Source of the DNA: Novosphingobium sp. PP1Y
Lineage (GTDB): Bacteria > Pseudomonadota > Alphaproteobacteria > Sphingomonadales > Sphingomonadaceae
Assembly (NCBI RefSeq): GCF_000253255.1
Contig: NC_015580.1
Span: 1,243,501 to 1,307,500, forward strand
Direction: 5' to 3'
Length of the DNA stretch: 64,000 nt
Shown in pieces: positions 33,157 through 41,092 of the stretch (positions are counted from its first letter, which is position 1; each line of letters opens with the position of its first letter). The position numbers were made by a program, and so were the translations under genes. The notes under the pieces are model-generated. The model was given only the letters and a program-made list of their open reading frames with translations, was not told the origin of the DNA and searched no databases.

Positions 33157-34356
33157 TCAAGCGTCGATCGATCGGGCGAAAACCCGTGCTGCGAGCGCAC
33201 AGAGCAATGCGGCGACTCCGAGGGCCAGGAAGGCTCCGCCAATTCCGGCGGTGAAGACTCCTACGCCGGTCACGAGAAGCGGGCTGGTGAATTGGCCGAG
33301 GAAGAAGCAGGCGCTCCATATCCCCATTCCGCGTCCCCGATGCTGCGCCGGAAGTGCGTTCATCGCCCACAACACCAGAGCCGGGATCAGGATCCCCGCG
33401 CCAAGTTGCTGCAGACAAGCAGCCAGCGTCATGACCTGTTCGCTGCGGGCTAGACCAATTCCGGCCATTCCGGCTCCCATGAGCGACAGGAAAATTGCAA
33501 TCTGCCACGAAGAGGAGAGCCGCGCGGAGATGGGCTTGAAGAGCAGGCCACCTATGAATACGCCTACATTGGCTATACCGATCAGCATCCCGACGGTTTC
33601 CGGCGATGTCACACCGATTCCGCCGAACGCCAGTCCGACCTGCACGATATAGACGTAATACAGACTTGCCGACACGAGGGTCACGGCACCGCAAAGCACG
33701 GCGTGGCGAACAGGAAACGCAACGCTGCTATCACGCGAACCGCGTGTATCTTCGACGTCCGGCTCATAGATGAAAGCCAGCATCGCTGCGAAAATCGGAA
33801 TTGCGACAGCGTAGATCAGGAATGGCACGTGCCAGCTGATTGCCGCCAGATATCCGGAAAAAGTCAGAACCGATACACCGAACACGGGACCGATGGCGGC
33901 TTGGAACATCAACCATGTGCGGCGCTGATCCTGCGCGAAATAGTCACCGATGAGAGTATTGGTGACGGTCAGGATCGCCGCTTCACAAAGGCCTAGAGCC
34001 AATCGGGATGCAAAAATCGCGGTGAGGTCGGACAGGAAGTACGGAGCGACCCCGACCACACCGTAGATGAAGGTCGAAACCAGCAGCAACCGGCGCCGGC
34101 CATAACGATCCGCAAGCCACCCCATGAGCGGAGAAAACAGCGCAATCATCAGGCCCGGCGCGGTGACAGCCAATGGCACGAGCGTTGTGGCACCGGGGAC
34201 CGATGCAAATTGCTCGACCATCCTCGGTACGACCGGCGCCAGAGCAACAATCGCAAGGATAGGCAGGAAGCCCGCCAGTACCACGACGATGCCCTGGCCA
34301 GCTCCTGCGGCTTTCTGTTTCGGCGGCGCAAATTGGGCCTGCCTGATGGCTGTCAC
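33157..34356 (-). CDS. MFS transporter
   Basis: A 399-residue, 12-helix carrier with MGWLADRYGRRRLL in the 2-3 loop and a second-half repeat GLLFKPISARLSS. The frame is open to an ATG at 34383, but the GTG at 34356 has GGGAGAG 6 nt upstream and is preferred. It starts 30 bp after the DUF6379 gene stop and so is in the flavin monooxygenase/deglycosidase-like operon. It could import the substrate of that pathway. Family assignment is firm; substrate unknown. Confidence 0.84.
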   Translation of the reverse strand: MTAIRQAQFAPPKQKAAGAGQGIVVVLAGFLPILAIVALAPVVPRMVEQFASVPGATTLVPLAVTAPGLMIALFSPLMGWLADRYGRRRLLLVSTFIYGVVGVAPYFLSDLTAIFASRLALGLCEAAILTVTNTLIGDYFAQDQRRTWLMFQAAIGPVFGVSVLTFSGYLAAISWHVPFLIYAVAIPIFAAMLAFIYEPDVEDTRGSRDSSVAFPVRHAVLCGAVTLVSASLYYVYIVQVGLAFGGIGVTSPETVGMLIGIANVGVFIGGLLFKPISARLSSSWQIAIFLSLMGAGMAGIGLARSEQVMTLAACLQQLGAGILIPALVLWAMNALPAQHRGRGMGIWSACFFLGQFTSPLLVTGVGVFTAGIGGAFLALGVAALLCALAARVFARSIDA

Positions 34357-34386
34357 GTCCCGCTCTCCCTTATACCAGTCCAAAGG

Positions 34387-34788
34387 TCAGATAATTATTG
34401 TGATCATGCGGCTGTCTCGCACGAACGTCGGTTGAAACTGTGGTGGGAAGTAGGGATGCCGAAAGGCAATCTCGCTCGCCACATCGTGCACTCCTGCCGG
34501 CAATCCTCCGGGGCGCTTGATCAGAACGGTCATGCAGGTGCCGACCTCCCAGCGATCTTCTTTGGCAGCAAGCAATTCAGCGTGCGTGTACTCCCGGCCT
34601 CCAACGACGAACCGGTTGTCGGTGGACCGGTAGGACTCGCCATCCACCGTGATGTCGATGCCTGCCAGGAGGCTAAGGCGCGTCCCACGGTAGTTCGGTT
34701 GGCGGAGACGGACCTGAAAACCATCATAGGCCCCGGGCACCCCGGTATTGCGAAAGCCACTGCTTTGGATGTGGGTGCGTTCAAGCAT
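34387..34788 (-). CDS. C-glycoside deglycosidase beta-subunit-like protein (DUF6379)
   Basis: A 133-residue beta-rich protein. GFQVRLRQPNYRGTRLSLL, DITVDGESY, GREYTHAEL, DRWEVG and KRPGGLPAGVH are the recurring blocks of the beta subunit of C-glycoside deglycosidases (DUF6379; DgpC, CarC, CGD-beta). In those enzymes this subunit pairs with a TIM-barrel alpha subunit to break the C-C bond between a 3-oxo-sugar and an aromatic ring. The start overlaps the TIM-barrel gene by 8 bp, exactly the arrangement expected for two subunits made together. What it cleaves here is unknown, because the companion oxidase is not of the usual kind. Confidence 0.8.
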   Translation of the reverse strand: MLERTHIQSSGFRNTGVPGAYDGFQVRLRQPNYRGTRLSLLAGIDITVDGESYRSTDNRFVVGGREYTHAELLAAKEDRWEVGTCMTVLIKRPGGLPAGVHDVASEIAFRHPYFPPQFQPTFVRDSRMITIII

Positions 34789-35692
34789 CGAGCTTCTCCG
34801 GGGCGACTTCTAAATCGCGTTCGAGTTTGCGGATGAGACAGTGCTGGCGGCGAACCTGCTCGATGGCGACCCAGGGGTCCCGGACGCCTTCGTATTCGCT
34901 GGAGAGATAGCCGGTGTAACCGAGCTTTTTCAGCATCGGGATCACCTTCTCCCAGGGGATATGGTGGTCGTGCAGGTTCTCGTCGATGTGATGGAACTTG
35001 GCCTGAATGAACGGCACATACTGAATGACGTCGGCAAGATGTTCGACCGGTACCTTGATGCCATCGAGGAAGCTCAGGGCCGCCGCGCGGATTTCCGGGG
35101 TCTCGCCGGGCCAGTAAGGCAGCGGGCGATCCTGGAAGATCCCGGTATCGATCATGATGCCGAAATTCTTGGTTCCCGTGCGTTCGATGAACTCGATGTA
35201 GGCATCCGTCACCGGATGCTTGATCGGGGTCGGCGCATGGATTTCCGGAATGATCACGATCCCGAGTTGGTGCGCCAGATCGAGGTTGCGTTCGATCGTG
35301 GCTTCCCAGATCGGATGCGGCGTCAGCTCTTCGTCGATGACGCCGAATTTGGGGCGAATGAACTTGAAGCCGAGCTGGTTCGCCAGTCTCAGATCCTGCG
35401 CAACCTGTGCCGTGCCTTCCTCGACGCTCATGGTGTGGTCGAGGGTCAGGCAGGTGTCGAGCCACGAGGCCAGGTTGGTAGGTTCCAGCTTGTACCGGTC
35501 GATCAAGGCGAACCAGTTGTCGAGCCAGGCACTGGACGGTTCGGGGTATCCGGCAATGTTGGCTTCGCCGAGGATCTCGATGCCGGTTGATCCGGTCTCA
35601 GCGACATGGTCGAAGGCATCTTCAAGGGTCATGACCGTACCGAGGTCGTCCGTGTAACTGTATAGCGACACGCCATATTTGAAACCGCTCAT
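34781..35692 (-). CDS. TIM-barrel (sugar phosphate isomerase/epimerase-like), C-glycoside deglycosidase alpha-subunit-like
   Basis: A 303-residue xylose-isomerase-like TIM barrel. The N-terminal KYGVSLYSYTDD matches CGD alpha subunits. A divalent-metal site can be read as Glu150 (PEIHAP), Asp182 (MIDTGIF), His234/His235 (AKFHHID) and Glu266 (SSEYEG); His152 may be the acid-base. It overlaps the beta-subunit gene by 8 bp downstream and the flavin monooxygenase gene by 4 bp (ATGA) upstream. In known systems the alpha-beta complex eliminates the aglycone from a C3-oxidised C-glucoside. A different C-C or C-O lyase reaction on a related 3-oxo compound is possible. Confidence 0.8.
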   Translation of the reverse strand: MSGFKYGVSLYSYTDDLGTVMTLEDAFDHVAETGSTGIEILGEANIAGYPEPSSAWLDNWFALIDRYKLEPTNLASWLDTCLTLDHTMSVEEGTAQVAQDLRLANQLGFKFIRPKFGVIDEELTPHPIWEATIERNLDLAHQLGIVIIPEIHAPTPIKHPVTDAYIEFIERTGTKNFGIMIDTGIFQDRPLPYWPGETPEIRAAALSFLDGIKVPVEHLADVIQYVPFIQAKFHHIDENLHDHHIPWEKVIPMLKKLGYTGYLSSEYEGVRDPWVAIEQVRRQHCLIRKLERDLEVAPEKLDA

Positions 35693-36924
35693 AGCGCAGG
35701 CTCCTTCACGCGCTTGTGGACCGGGACATAGGGCTCGCCATCTTCGATCTCGGCCAGCTGCGACAGGATATGTGCGGGCATTTCATCACCGACCATCTTC
35801 TGGAGAAATGGCGTGTTATCGAACACCCAGTCGCGAAGCGGTCGCAGGAAAGCCGGGCAATGATGGAAGATCTTGCCGGTGAAATAGGCCCCTTGGGTAA
35901 TCTGGACGGTGTGGGGAATGCGCCGCGTCTCGAACGCGACGAGCGCCGATCGAACAGCTGCCGTATCGGACATGGATACCGCGTCCAGCTCACGAGCCAG
36001 GAAGTAGCCGTCCTCGATGGACATGCCTGCGCCATAGGCAGCGTAAGGCGATGTCGGGTGGGCTGCGTCGCCAACCAGCGTGACACGACCTTTGCTCCAG
36101 GCTTTAAGAGGTGGCCTGTCACGGATTTCCCACCGCTGCATGTGCTCGAGCGGAGTGGCCTCGATCAAGTCTCGCACGGTTTTGGAGAAGCCCTTTGCGC
36201 GGGTCCGGCAGAAACCGATGAGGTCCTCCGGCGGGGCCGCGCCAGGGTCGCATGCTTCCAGGACCCACCATTCGTACCCCCATTTACCTTCATGGCGGAT
36301 CGGCGTGTAGCTGACCTGCGTGGTCCGGTTGTGCGCGAGAATGCCGACACCCTGCGGCTCTTCGTCGAGGAACAGGTAGCCGCCAACGAGGTGCAAGCGC
36401 TGATGGCGAATGGGCTTGTCACCCCACAGGTGCTTGCGGACGAACGAATTGATGCCATCGGCTCCGATGAGCACGTCCGCGTCGTGGCTGAGGCCATTGG
36501 CGAACTTGAGCCGAACGAAATCGCCCTTGTCCTCGATGTGGGAGAGCTGGTGATCCAGCTTCACCACGCCCGGCGGGATCGCATCGATCATGCGCTGGTA
36601 AAGACCCCAGCGCAGCAGGCCGATGAAGCCGCCGCCGTACTCGGCTTCGACTTCAGCCGGCAACTGGACGTCAGCGCGGCGCTTGCCCTTGGAATTCTCG
36701 AAGTAGGTGTGACACGGCGCACCGAGATCCTCGGTGTCGACGCCGATGAGCTTCAGCACTTTCTGCGGCGGCGGCCACAGGTTGAGGATGTTACCGGCAG
36801 CCCGAATCTCCTTCGCGCGTTCGAACAACGTGACATCGAAACCCAGCCTGAGCCCAGCAAGAGCAGCGGCCATGCCAGCCGGCCCTGCGCCCACAATAGC
36901 AATGCGGCCTTTTGAGCCGTTCAT
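35689..36924 (-). CDS. class A FAD-dependent monooxygenase (PHBH/salicylate hydroxylase-like)
   Basis: A 411-residue flavoprotein: Rossmann GAGPAGMAAA at 12-21 with Glu35 for the ribose, DG motif Asp156-Gly157 (LIGADGINS), and GD motif Gly285-Asp286 (VTLVGDAAHPTSPYAAYGAGMSIEDG). Enzymes of this class hydroxylate phenolic rings with NAD(P)H and O2. First gene of the minus-strand operon, overlapping the TIM-barrel gene by 4 bp, and divergent from a tetR gene. Known C-glycoside operons instead begin with a sugar oxidase or an NAD-dependent oxidoreductase, so the pairing with a ring hydroxylase is unusual. Reaction not assignable. Confidence 0.86.
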   Translation of the reverse strand: MNGSKGRIAIVGAGPAGMAAALAGLRLGFDVTLFERAKEIRAAGNILNLWPPPQKVLKLIGVDTEDLGAPCHTYFENSKGKRRADVQLPAEVEAEYGGGFIGLLRWGLYQRMIDAIPPGVVKLDHQLSHIEDKGDFVRLKFANGLSHDADVLIGADGINSFVRKHLWGDKPIRHQRLHLVGGYLFLDEEPQGVGILAHNRTTQVSYTPIRHEGKWGYEWWVLEACDPGAAPPEDLIGFCRTRAKGFSKTVRDLIEATPLEHMQRWEIRDRPPLKAWSKGRVTLVGDAAHPTSPYAAYGAGMSIEDGYFLARELDAVSMSDTAAVRSALVAFETRRIPHTVQITQGAYFTGKIFHHCPAFLRPLRDWVFDNTPFLQKMVGDEMPAHILSQLAEIEDGEPYVPVHKRVKEPAL

Positions 36925-36961
36925 CCTTCTTCCCTTCCGAATTGCCTATAATTTCAGCGGT

Positions 36962-36979
36962 GCTTAGATTTATCTAAGC
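36962..36979. promoter_or_regulatory. palindromic operator between flavin monooxygenase and tetR
   Basis: GCTTAGATTTATCTAAGC: two 8-bp arms, perfect, with a 2-bp centre. It is 38 bp upstream of the monooxygenase start and 94 bp upstream of tetR, a typical place for a TetR operator that represses both. GCTTAGATT recurs at 52151-52159 beside the paralogous tetR. Confidence 0.7.
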
Positions 36980-37072
36980 GATGCTAGAAAATGTCGCAAG
37001 CTCCAATTTGACGGCTTGCTGCGCATTCGATCGCTGTTAGGGACTTGGACATGTGGAAGGTGAAGGAACGCA

Positions 37073-37678
37073 ATGGCCCGCGCTAAGAGCTATCATAAGA
37101 AAGATCTGAGGCGCGACCTGCTGAATGCAGGGCGCGAGTTTGTTTCCAGGAACGGACACTCATCACTCTCGCTGCGCGGCCTTGCCCAACAAGTGGGGGT
37201 CACGACTGCAGCGCCGTATCACCACTTTTCAGATCGTAGAGCATTGCTTCTAGCACTGGCGCTGGAAGGCTTTGAGGAACTCATCGACGGGGCGCAAGCC
37301 GTCGACACGGCCAATCTTTCACCGCTCGATCAACTGATCAATATGGGGCAGGCGTTCCTTGAGTTCGCATACTCGCAGCCGCGGATGATGGAACTGATGT
37401 ACGAGAGCGAGCTCACCAATCCAACCGTGGATCCCGTTCTGCTCGAATACCAGCAAAAGGGTTACAAGGCGCTGCTTGGTGCAGTCACGAAAGCCATGCC
37501 GGATGCACCCTTCGATGATCGATCCATGCGCGTGATGGGCTATTGGTCAACGATCTACGGGCTCGCACTTCTGCGAAACAAGCAACTCATCCAGCCTTAT
37601 GACCCCTTGAGTCGAGCTCCCCGCGACATTGATCATGCATTGGTGGCGAGAAGTGCAAGGGCTGCGCTGGACGCCTGA
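37073..37678 (+). CDS. TetR-family transcriptional regulator (paralogue 1)
   Basis: A 201-residue regulator: HTH at about 10-60 (LRRDLLNAGREFVSRNGHSSLSLRGLAQQVGVTTAAPYHHFSDRRALL), then an all-helical ligand domain with LMYESELT and YWSTIYGLALLRNKQLIQP. Clearly paralogous to the protein at 52227. It is divergent from the flavin monooxygenase operon and shares a spacer with a perfect palindrome, so it is the likely local repressor. The gene looks less GC-rich than its neighbours (about 53% in 37201-37260, counted by hand), which would fit acquisition with the operon. Confidence 0.88.
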   Translation: MARAKSYHKKDLRRDLLNAGREFVSRNGHSSLSLRGLAQQVGVTTAAPYHHFSDRRALLLALALEGFEELIDGAQAVDTANLSPLDQLINMGQAFLEFAYSQPRMMELMYESELTNPTVDPVLLEYQQKGYKALLGAVTKAMPDAPFDDRSMRVMGYWSTIYGLALLRNKQLIQPYDPLSRAPRDIDHALVARSARAALDA

Positions 37679-37931
37679 AGCTTGGCGCGCCGGCGCGTAA
37701 ATTTGCGCGGGGTCCGGACCCTGGCCCCCATGAAGTTTGGGGGTTTCGTTGCGCGCCGTTGCAGCAGTCCCGGCAAGCTTTCCCATGATCTCGATTATTC
37801 CCACATTTTCAACCACGGATACAATCGGTCACGAGCGGGCCGGTCGGGATCGCGCGGGGTGTGAATTATCTCGTAAAGCCGCAGAAAAGCTGGCCGTTCC
37901 GAGATTTTCAAGGATGCGGGGGATTGGCCAG
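37679..37931 (+). terminator. gap after tetR with terminator-like hairpins
   Basis: The 253-bp gap between tetR and the tRNA has GGGTCCGGACCC near 37710 and CCCCCA/TGGGGG (37725-37743, 7-nt loop) followed by TTT, both plausible terminators. No gene seen. No obvious copy of the tRNA 3' end was found here. Confidence 0.4.
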
Positions 37932-38022
37932 TGGCGGAGACGGAGGGATTCGAACCCTCGGTACCCTGATAGAGTACGGTTCCTTAGCAGGGAACTGGTT
38001 TCAGCCACTCACCCACGTCTCC
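37932..38022 (-). tRNA. tRNA-Ser (anticodon GCU)
   Basis: On the minus strand a 91-nt type II tRNA folds completely: a 7-bp acceptor stem GGAGACG/CGTCTCC, anticodon stem GTTCC/GGAAC with the loop CTGCTAA (anticodon GCT), a long variable arm (GTACTCTATCAGGGTAC), the T arm GAGGG-TTCGAAT-CCCTC, discriminator G and an encoded CCA. The GCU anticodon reads AGC and AGU serine codons. It sits at the edge between the accessory 31.9-37.7 kb block and core genes. Confidence 0.95.
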
Positions 38023-38269
38023 GGATGCGGCGCAGGCGGGCCCTATAGCTGGGGGGATCGGGGGCATCAAGGGGGGATGAGCGCCGAAGGTGAAATTAGT
38101 TCTCGAGGGCTGATTCGGGGGCTTGGCGATTCGGTCTGCCGCAAAACCGACTCGGTCCATCGCCCGTTCATTGCAGGCGCCCTAGCAGTGGATTCTTGTG
38201 CGATGTCGCAATGTTGCCGCGCTTCGGCGCCAGTTTTACCGCCGTACCGCGAGGGAGGATCGGAAAGTC

Positions 38270-39112
38270 ATGTCAGTCTGCAAGCCAATCACCGAAAAGA
38301 GCCGGAAGAAGGCTCCGAAACGGGCTGGCGCGCGTGCATCACGATCGCTGATCGCGCTCGCGGCGGCCTTTCTCGCCATAGTCTCGCCTCTTGCGCCCGC
38401 TGCGGCGCAAGTGACGACTGTCGATCCCGACGCGGCGATTGATGGGGATCTCAAGGGCGGAGACACCACGTTCTCGTCCAACCCTAGCGGCGAGTTGCCC
38501 GCGCAGGACGGACCGGCTGCAGCATCGGGTAACGGCACGCCGATGGAGCCGAGCAGCAGCGTCTCGGATTGGAATGCCGACAAGATGGCCGCTCCGGTCG
38601 CGCCTGCGACGCCCGCCGCCGACAATTCGACAACGTACCACGAGGACGACCTGATCGGCGCAGCTGAGGGCGTGTTCGGCAAGGGCGCCAAGGGGCTGGC
38701 CGATGTCATCAAGGACCTGCTCGCCAAGCAGGGGGAGCCTAATGGCTACATCGTCGGGCGTGAAGCAGGCGGCGCCATCGCAATCGGTTTGCGGTACGGC
38801 TCGGGCACGCTCTATCACAAGGTGGAAGGCGAAAGGCCGGTCTACTGGACCGGACCTTCCATCGGCTTCGATGCCGGGGCCAATGCGGGTAACGCTTTCG
38901 TGCTCGTCTACAACCTCTACGATACCGAAGACCTCTATCATCGCTTCGGGGCGGGTGAGGGGCAGGCCTATCTGATCGGTGGCTTCACCGTCAGCTACCT
39001 GCGCCGCGGCGACATCGTCCTGATCCCGGTTCGGGCCGGCGCCGGCCTGCGCCTTGGCGCCAACGTCGGTTACATGAAGTTCTCGCACAAGCAGCGCTGG
39101 CTGCCTTTCTGA
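38270..39112 (+). CDS. DUF1134 (EipA-type) periplasmic envelope protein
   Basis: A 280-residue exported protein. A basic N-terminus (KKAPKRAGARASR) and hydrophobic segment SLIALAAAFLAIVSPLAPAAAQ form a signal peptide ending near residue 48, followed by a low-complexity Pro/Ala/Ser region and a C-terminal DUF1134 domain (residues about 135-280: VFGKGAKGLADVIKDLL, YIVGREAGGAIAIGLRYG, GPSIGFDAGANAG, MKFSHKQRWLPF). The Brucella member EipA is a periplasmic protein needed for cell-envelope integrity. The ATG at 38270 gives the natural signal peptide; the frame opens earlier. A single gene with a strong terminator. Confidence 0.86.
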   Translation: MSVCKPITEKSRKKAPKRAGARASRSLIALAAAFLAIVSPLAPAAAQVTTVDPDAAIDGDLKGGDTTFSSNPSGELPAQDGPAAASGNGTPMEPSSSVSDWNADKMAAPVAPATPAADNSTTYHEDDLIGAAEGVFGKGAKGLADVIKDLLAKQGEPNGYIVGREAGGAIAIGLRYGSGTLYHKVEGERPVYWTGPSIGFDAGANAGNAFVLVYNLYDTEDLYHRFGAGEGQAYLIGGFTVSYLRRGDIVLIPVRAGAGLRLGANVGYMKFSHKQRWLPF

Positions 39113-39150
39113 CCGGGCAGGGTCAGAAAGTTATCACTGGATCGGTCCGC

Positions 39151-39212
39151 TCCCCATCCGAGCCCCTTCAGGACTGAAGGGCAGGGCGCCCGCGAAGGGG
39201 CTGGAATGGGGA
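39151..39212 (+). other. long imperfect hairpin between eipA-like gene and aminotransferase gene
   Basis: TCCCCAT (39151-39157) pairs with ATGGGGA (39206-39212) and AGCCCCTTC (39161-39169) with GAAGGGGCT (39194-39202), leaving a small internal mismatch; a smaller CTTCAG/CTGAAG hairpin lies inside. It precedes a strong intrinsic terminator by 10 nt. It could be part of the mRNA 3' end or a small RNA. Confidence 0.45.
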
Positions 39213-39221
39213 GTGGGCTGG

Positions 39222-39270
39222 AGCCGGTGCGGCAGAAGGTAACACTTTTGCCGCACCGGCTTTCTTTTTT
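39222..39270 (+). terminator. rho-independent terminator
   Basis: A 13-bp perfect stem AGCCGGTGCGGCA / TGCCGCACCGGCT with a 14-nt loop, followed by TTTCTTTTTT. The best intrinsic terminator in the window; it ends the DUF1134 transcript or the structured RNA before it. Confidence 0.88.
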
Positions 39271-39353
39271 GTATCGTTGTTGCGTCGCTGGCGCGGCTTC
39301 GCACAGATCGCCTGTTGCTTCCGCTCCCGGGCGAGAGTAAGGCCGCGCCCGCC

Positions 39354-40532
39354 ATGCTAAACAATCTTCAGCAACAGCCCGCCGACGCGCTTCTTGCGCT
39401 GATCAAGCTCCACAATTCGGACCCGCGCGCCGACAAGATCGACCTCGGTGTCGGTGTTTACCGGACCGGTGACGGGGAAACCCCGGTCTTCGGTGCGATC
39501 AAGGCGGCAGAGAAGAAACTCGTCGAGACGCAGGACTCCAAGGCCTACCTCGGCCCCGAGGGCGACATGGGCTTCGTCGAAGCGCTGATGCCCTATGTCT
39601 TCGGCCAGGCGAACCCGACCCAGGACGGCCGCATCGAAGGCATGCAGACCCCGGGCGGTACCGGTTCGCTGCGCCTTGCCATTGCGATGGCCAAGCGCGC
39701 CGGCGTGACCCGCCTGATCGTTGGCAAGCCCAGCTGGCCGAACCACAACCAGATCTGCGCCGATCTCGGCCTTGAAGTCTTCGAATTCGGCCATGCCAAT
39801 GCCGATGGCAAGACCGACATGGACGCGGTGCGCGGTGCAATAGCGCAGGCCCAGCCGGGCGACGCGATCCTGCTGCATGGCTGCTGCCACAACCCGACCG
39901 GCATCGACTACTCGAACGCCGAGTGGGACGAGATCGTCGGCCTCATCGCCGACAAGGGCATCCTGCCGATTATCGACCTTGCCTATCAGGGGCTTGGCAA
40001 CGGCATGGAAGAAGACGCCTACGGCCTGCGCCGCGTCATCGCATCGGTGCCCGAGGCGATCGTGTGCTATTCGTGCGACAAGAACTTCGGCCTCTATCGT
40101 GACCGCGTCGGCGCACTCTATGTGCTGGCGGCCGAGAAGGACGGTCTTCCCAAGATCATGTCGAACGCCCACGCCCTGGCCCGCGCCAACTGGTCGCAGC
40201 CGCCGGATCACGGCGGCGCTGCGGTTCGCCTGATCCTCGAGGACGAGGCCCTGACCAAGCAGTGGCTCGCCGAGCTTGACGACATGCGCGATCGCATGCG
40301 CCTGATGCGCGAGAAGCTCGCCGCGGCCGGCAAGACCGGCGGTGTCGACCTCACGCCGATCGGCGGGCAGAACGGCCTGTTCTCGATCATCCCCTTCACC
40401 CCTGAACAGGTGCAGGCGATGCGCGACAAGCATGGCGTTTACTTCGCCGGTTCGGGCCGCATCAACGTGGCCGGGCTGACCGAGGGCAATATCGAAAAGT
40501 TCATCGCAGCTGTCGCGGACGTGACGGCCTGA
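39354..40532 (+). CDS. aromatic-amino-acid/aspartate aminotransferase (class I-alpha)
   Basis: A 392-residue PLP enzyme of the TyrB/AspC type: DLGVGVYRTGDGETPVF at the N-terminus, GGTGSLRLAI, HGCCHNPTGID, DLAYQGLGNG, the PLP lysine Lys243 in YSCDKNFGLYRDR, and GQNGLFS near the C-terminus. It transfers amino groups between 2-oxoglutarate and tyrosine, phenylalanine or aspartate. The ATG at 39354 is the only reasonable start. The GNAT gene begins 2 bp after its stop. Which substrate dominates cannot be told from sequence. Confidence 0.92.
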   Translation: MLNNLQQQPADALLALIKLHNSDPRADKIDLGVGVYRTGDGETPVFGAIKAAEKKLVETQDSKAYLGPEGDMGFVEALMPYVFGQANPTQDGRIEGMQTPGGTGSLRLAIAMAKRAGVTRLIVGKPSWPNHNQICADLGLEVFEFGHANADGKTDMDAVRGAIAQAQPGDAILLHGCCHNPTGIDYSNAEWDEIVGLIADKGILPIIDLAYQGLGNGMEEDAYGLRRVIASVPEAIVCYSCDKNFGLYRDRVGALYVLAAEKDGLPKIMSNAHALARANWSQPPDHGGAAVRLILEDEALTKQWLAELDDMRDRMRLMREKLAAAGKTGGVDLTPIGGQNGLFSIIPFTPEQVQAMRDKHGVYFAGSGRINVAGLTEGNIEKFIAAVADVTA

Positions 40533-40534
40533 CA

Positions 40535-41089
40535 ATGGATCGTCAGCCGGTCCTCCATGGGGATCGGCTGACGCTGCGTCCCTTGCGCCCCGGCGACTGG
40601 GACGCGCTGTTCGCCGTGGCCTCGGATCGTGAGATCTGGGCCGGGCATCCATCGCATGACCGCTGGCAGGAACCCGTGTTCCGGGCCTTCTTCGACGAAG
40701 CCCTTGCCGGCGGCGGCGCCCTTGCGATCGTCGACAGGCTGGCGCCGGACGGCGAGACAATCATCGGATCGACCCGTTTCGGCGCGCCCGAGGCGGAAGC
40801 GCCGGGCGAGATCGAGATCGGCTGGTCGTTCCTTGCCCGCGCCTATTGGGGGTTTGGCTACAATGCCGAGTTCAAGGCGCTCATGCTAGCCCACGCCCTC
40901 GCGCATTATGATCGCGCCATCTTCCAGGTCGGTGCCGACAACGCGATCTCGCGCAAGGCTATGGCCAACATTGGCGGCAGGCTCGTGCCCGGCCGCAGCC
41001 GTTCCTTCGAACGCTGCGGTGTCATGGTCGATCACGTGATTTTTGAAATCACGCGCGAGAGTTTTGCACTCGGGCCGCTCTCGGCCTGA
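40535..41089 (+). CDS. GNAT-family N-acetyltransferase (RimJ/RimL-like)
   Basis: A 184-residue protein: GDRLTLRPLRPGDWDALF at the N-terminus, IGSTRFGAPEAEAPGEIEIGWSFLARAYWGFGYNAEFKALMLAHAL (the CoA-binding region, here GFGYN in place of RGxG) and a C-terminal beta strand. It acetylates an amino group on a protein or small molecule. It starts 2 bp after the aminotransferase gene and ends 3 bp before the convergent ribE stop. Substrate unknown. Confidence 0.85.
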   Translation: MDRQPVLHGDRLTLRPLRPGDWDALFAVASDREIWAGHPSHDRWQEPVFRAFFDEALAGGGALAIVDRLAPDGETIIGSTRFGAPEAEAPGEIEIGWSFLARAYWGFGYNAEFKALMLAHALAHYDRAIFQVGADNAISRKAMANIGGRLVPGRSRSFERCGVMVDHVIFEITRESFALGPLSA

Positions 41090-41092
41090 GAC

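Noticed and set aside
37681..38050. Small frames around the tRNA-Ser region
   Set aside because: They cross the tRNA or the terminator hairpins and have no ribosome-binding site or family likeness.
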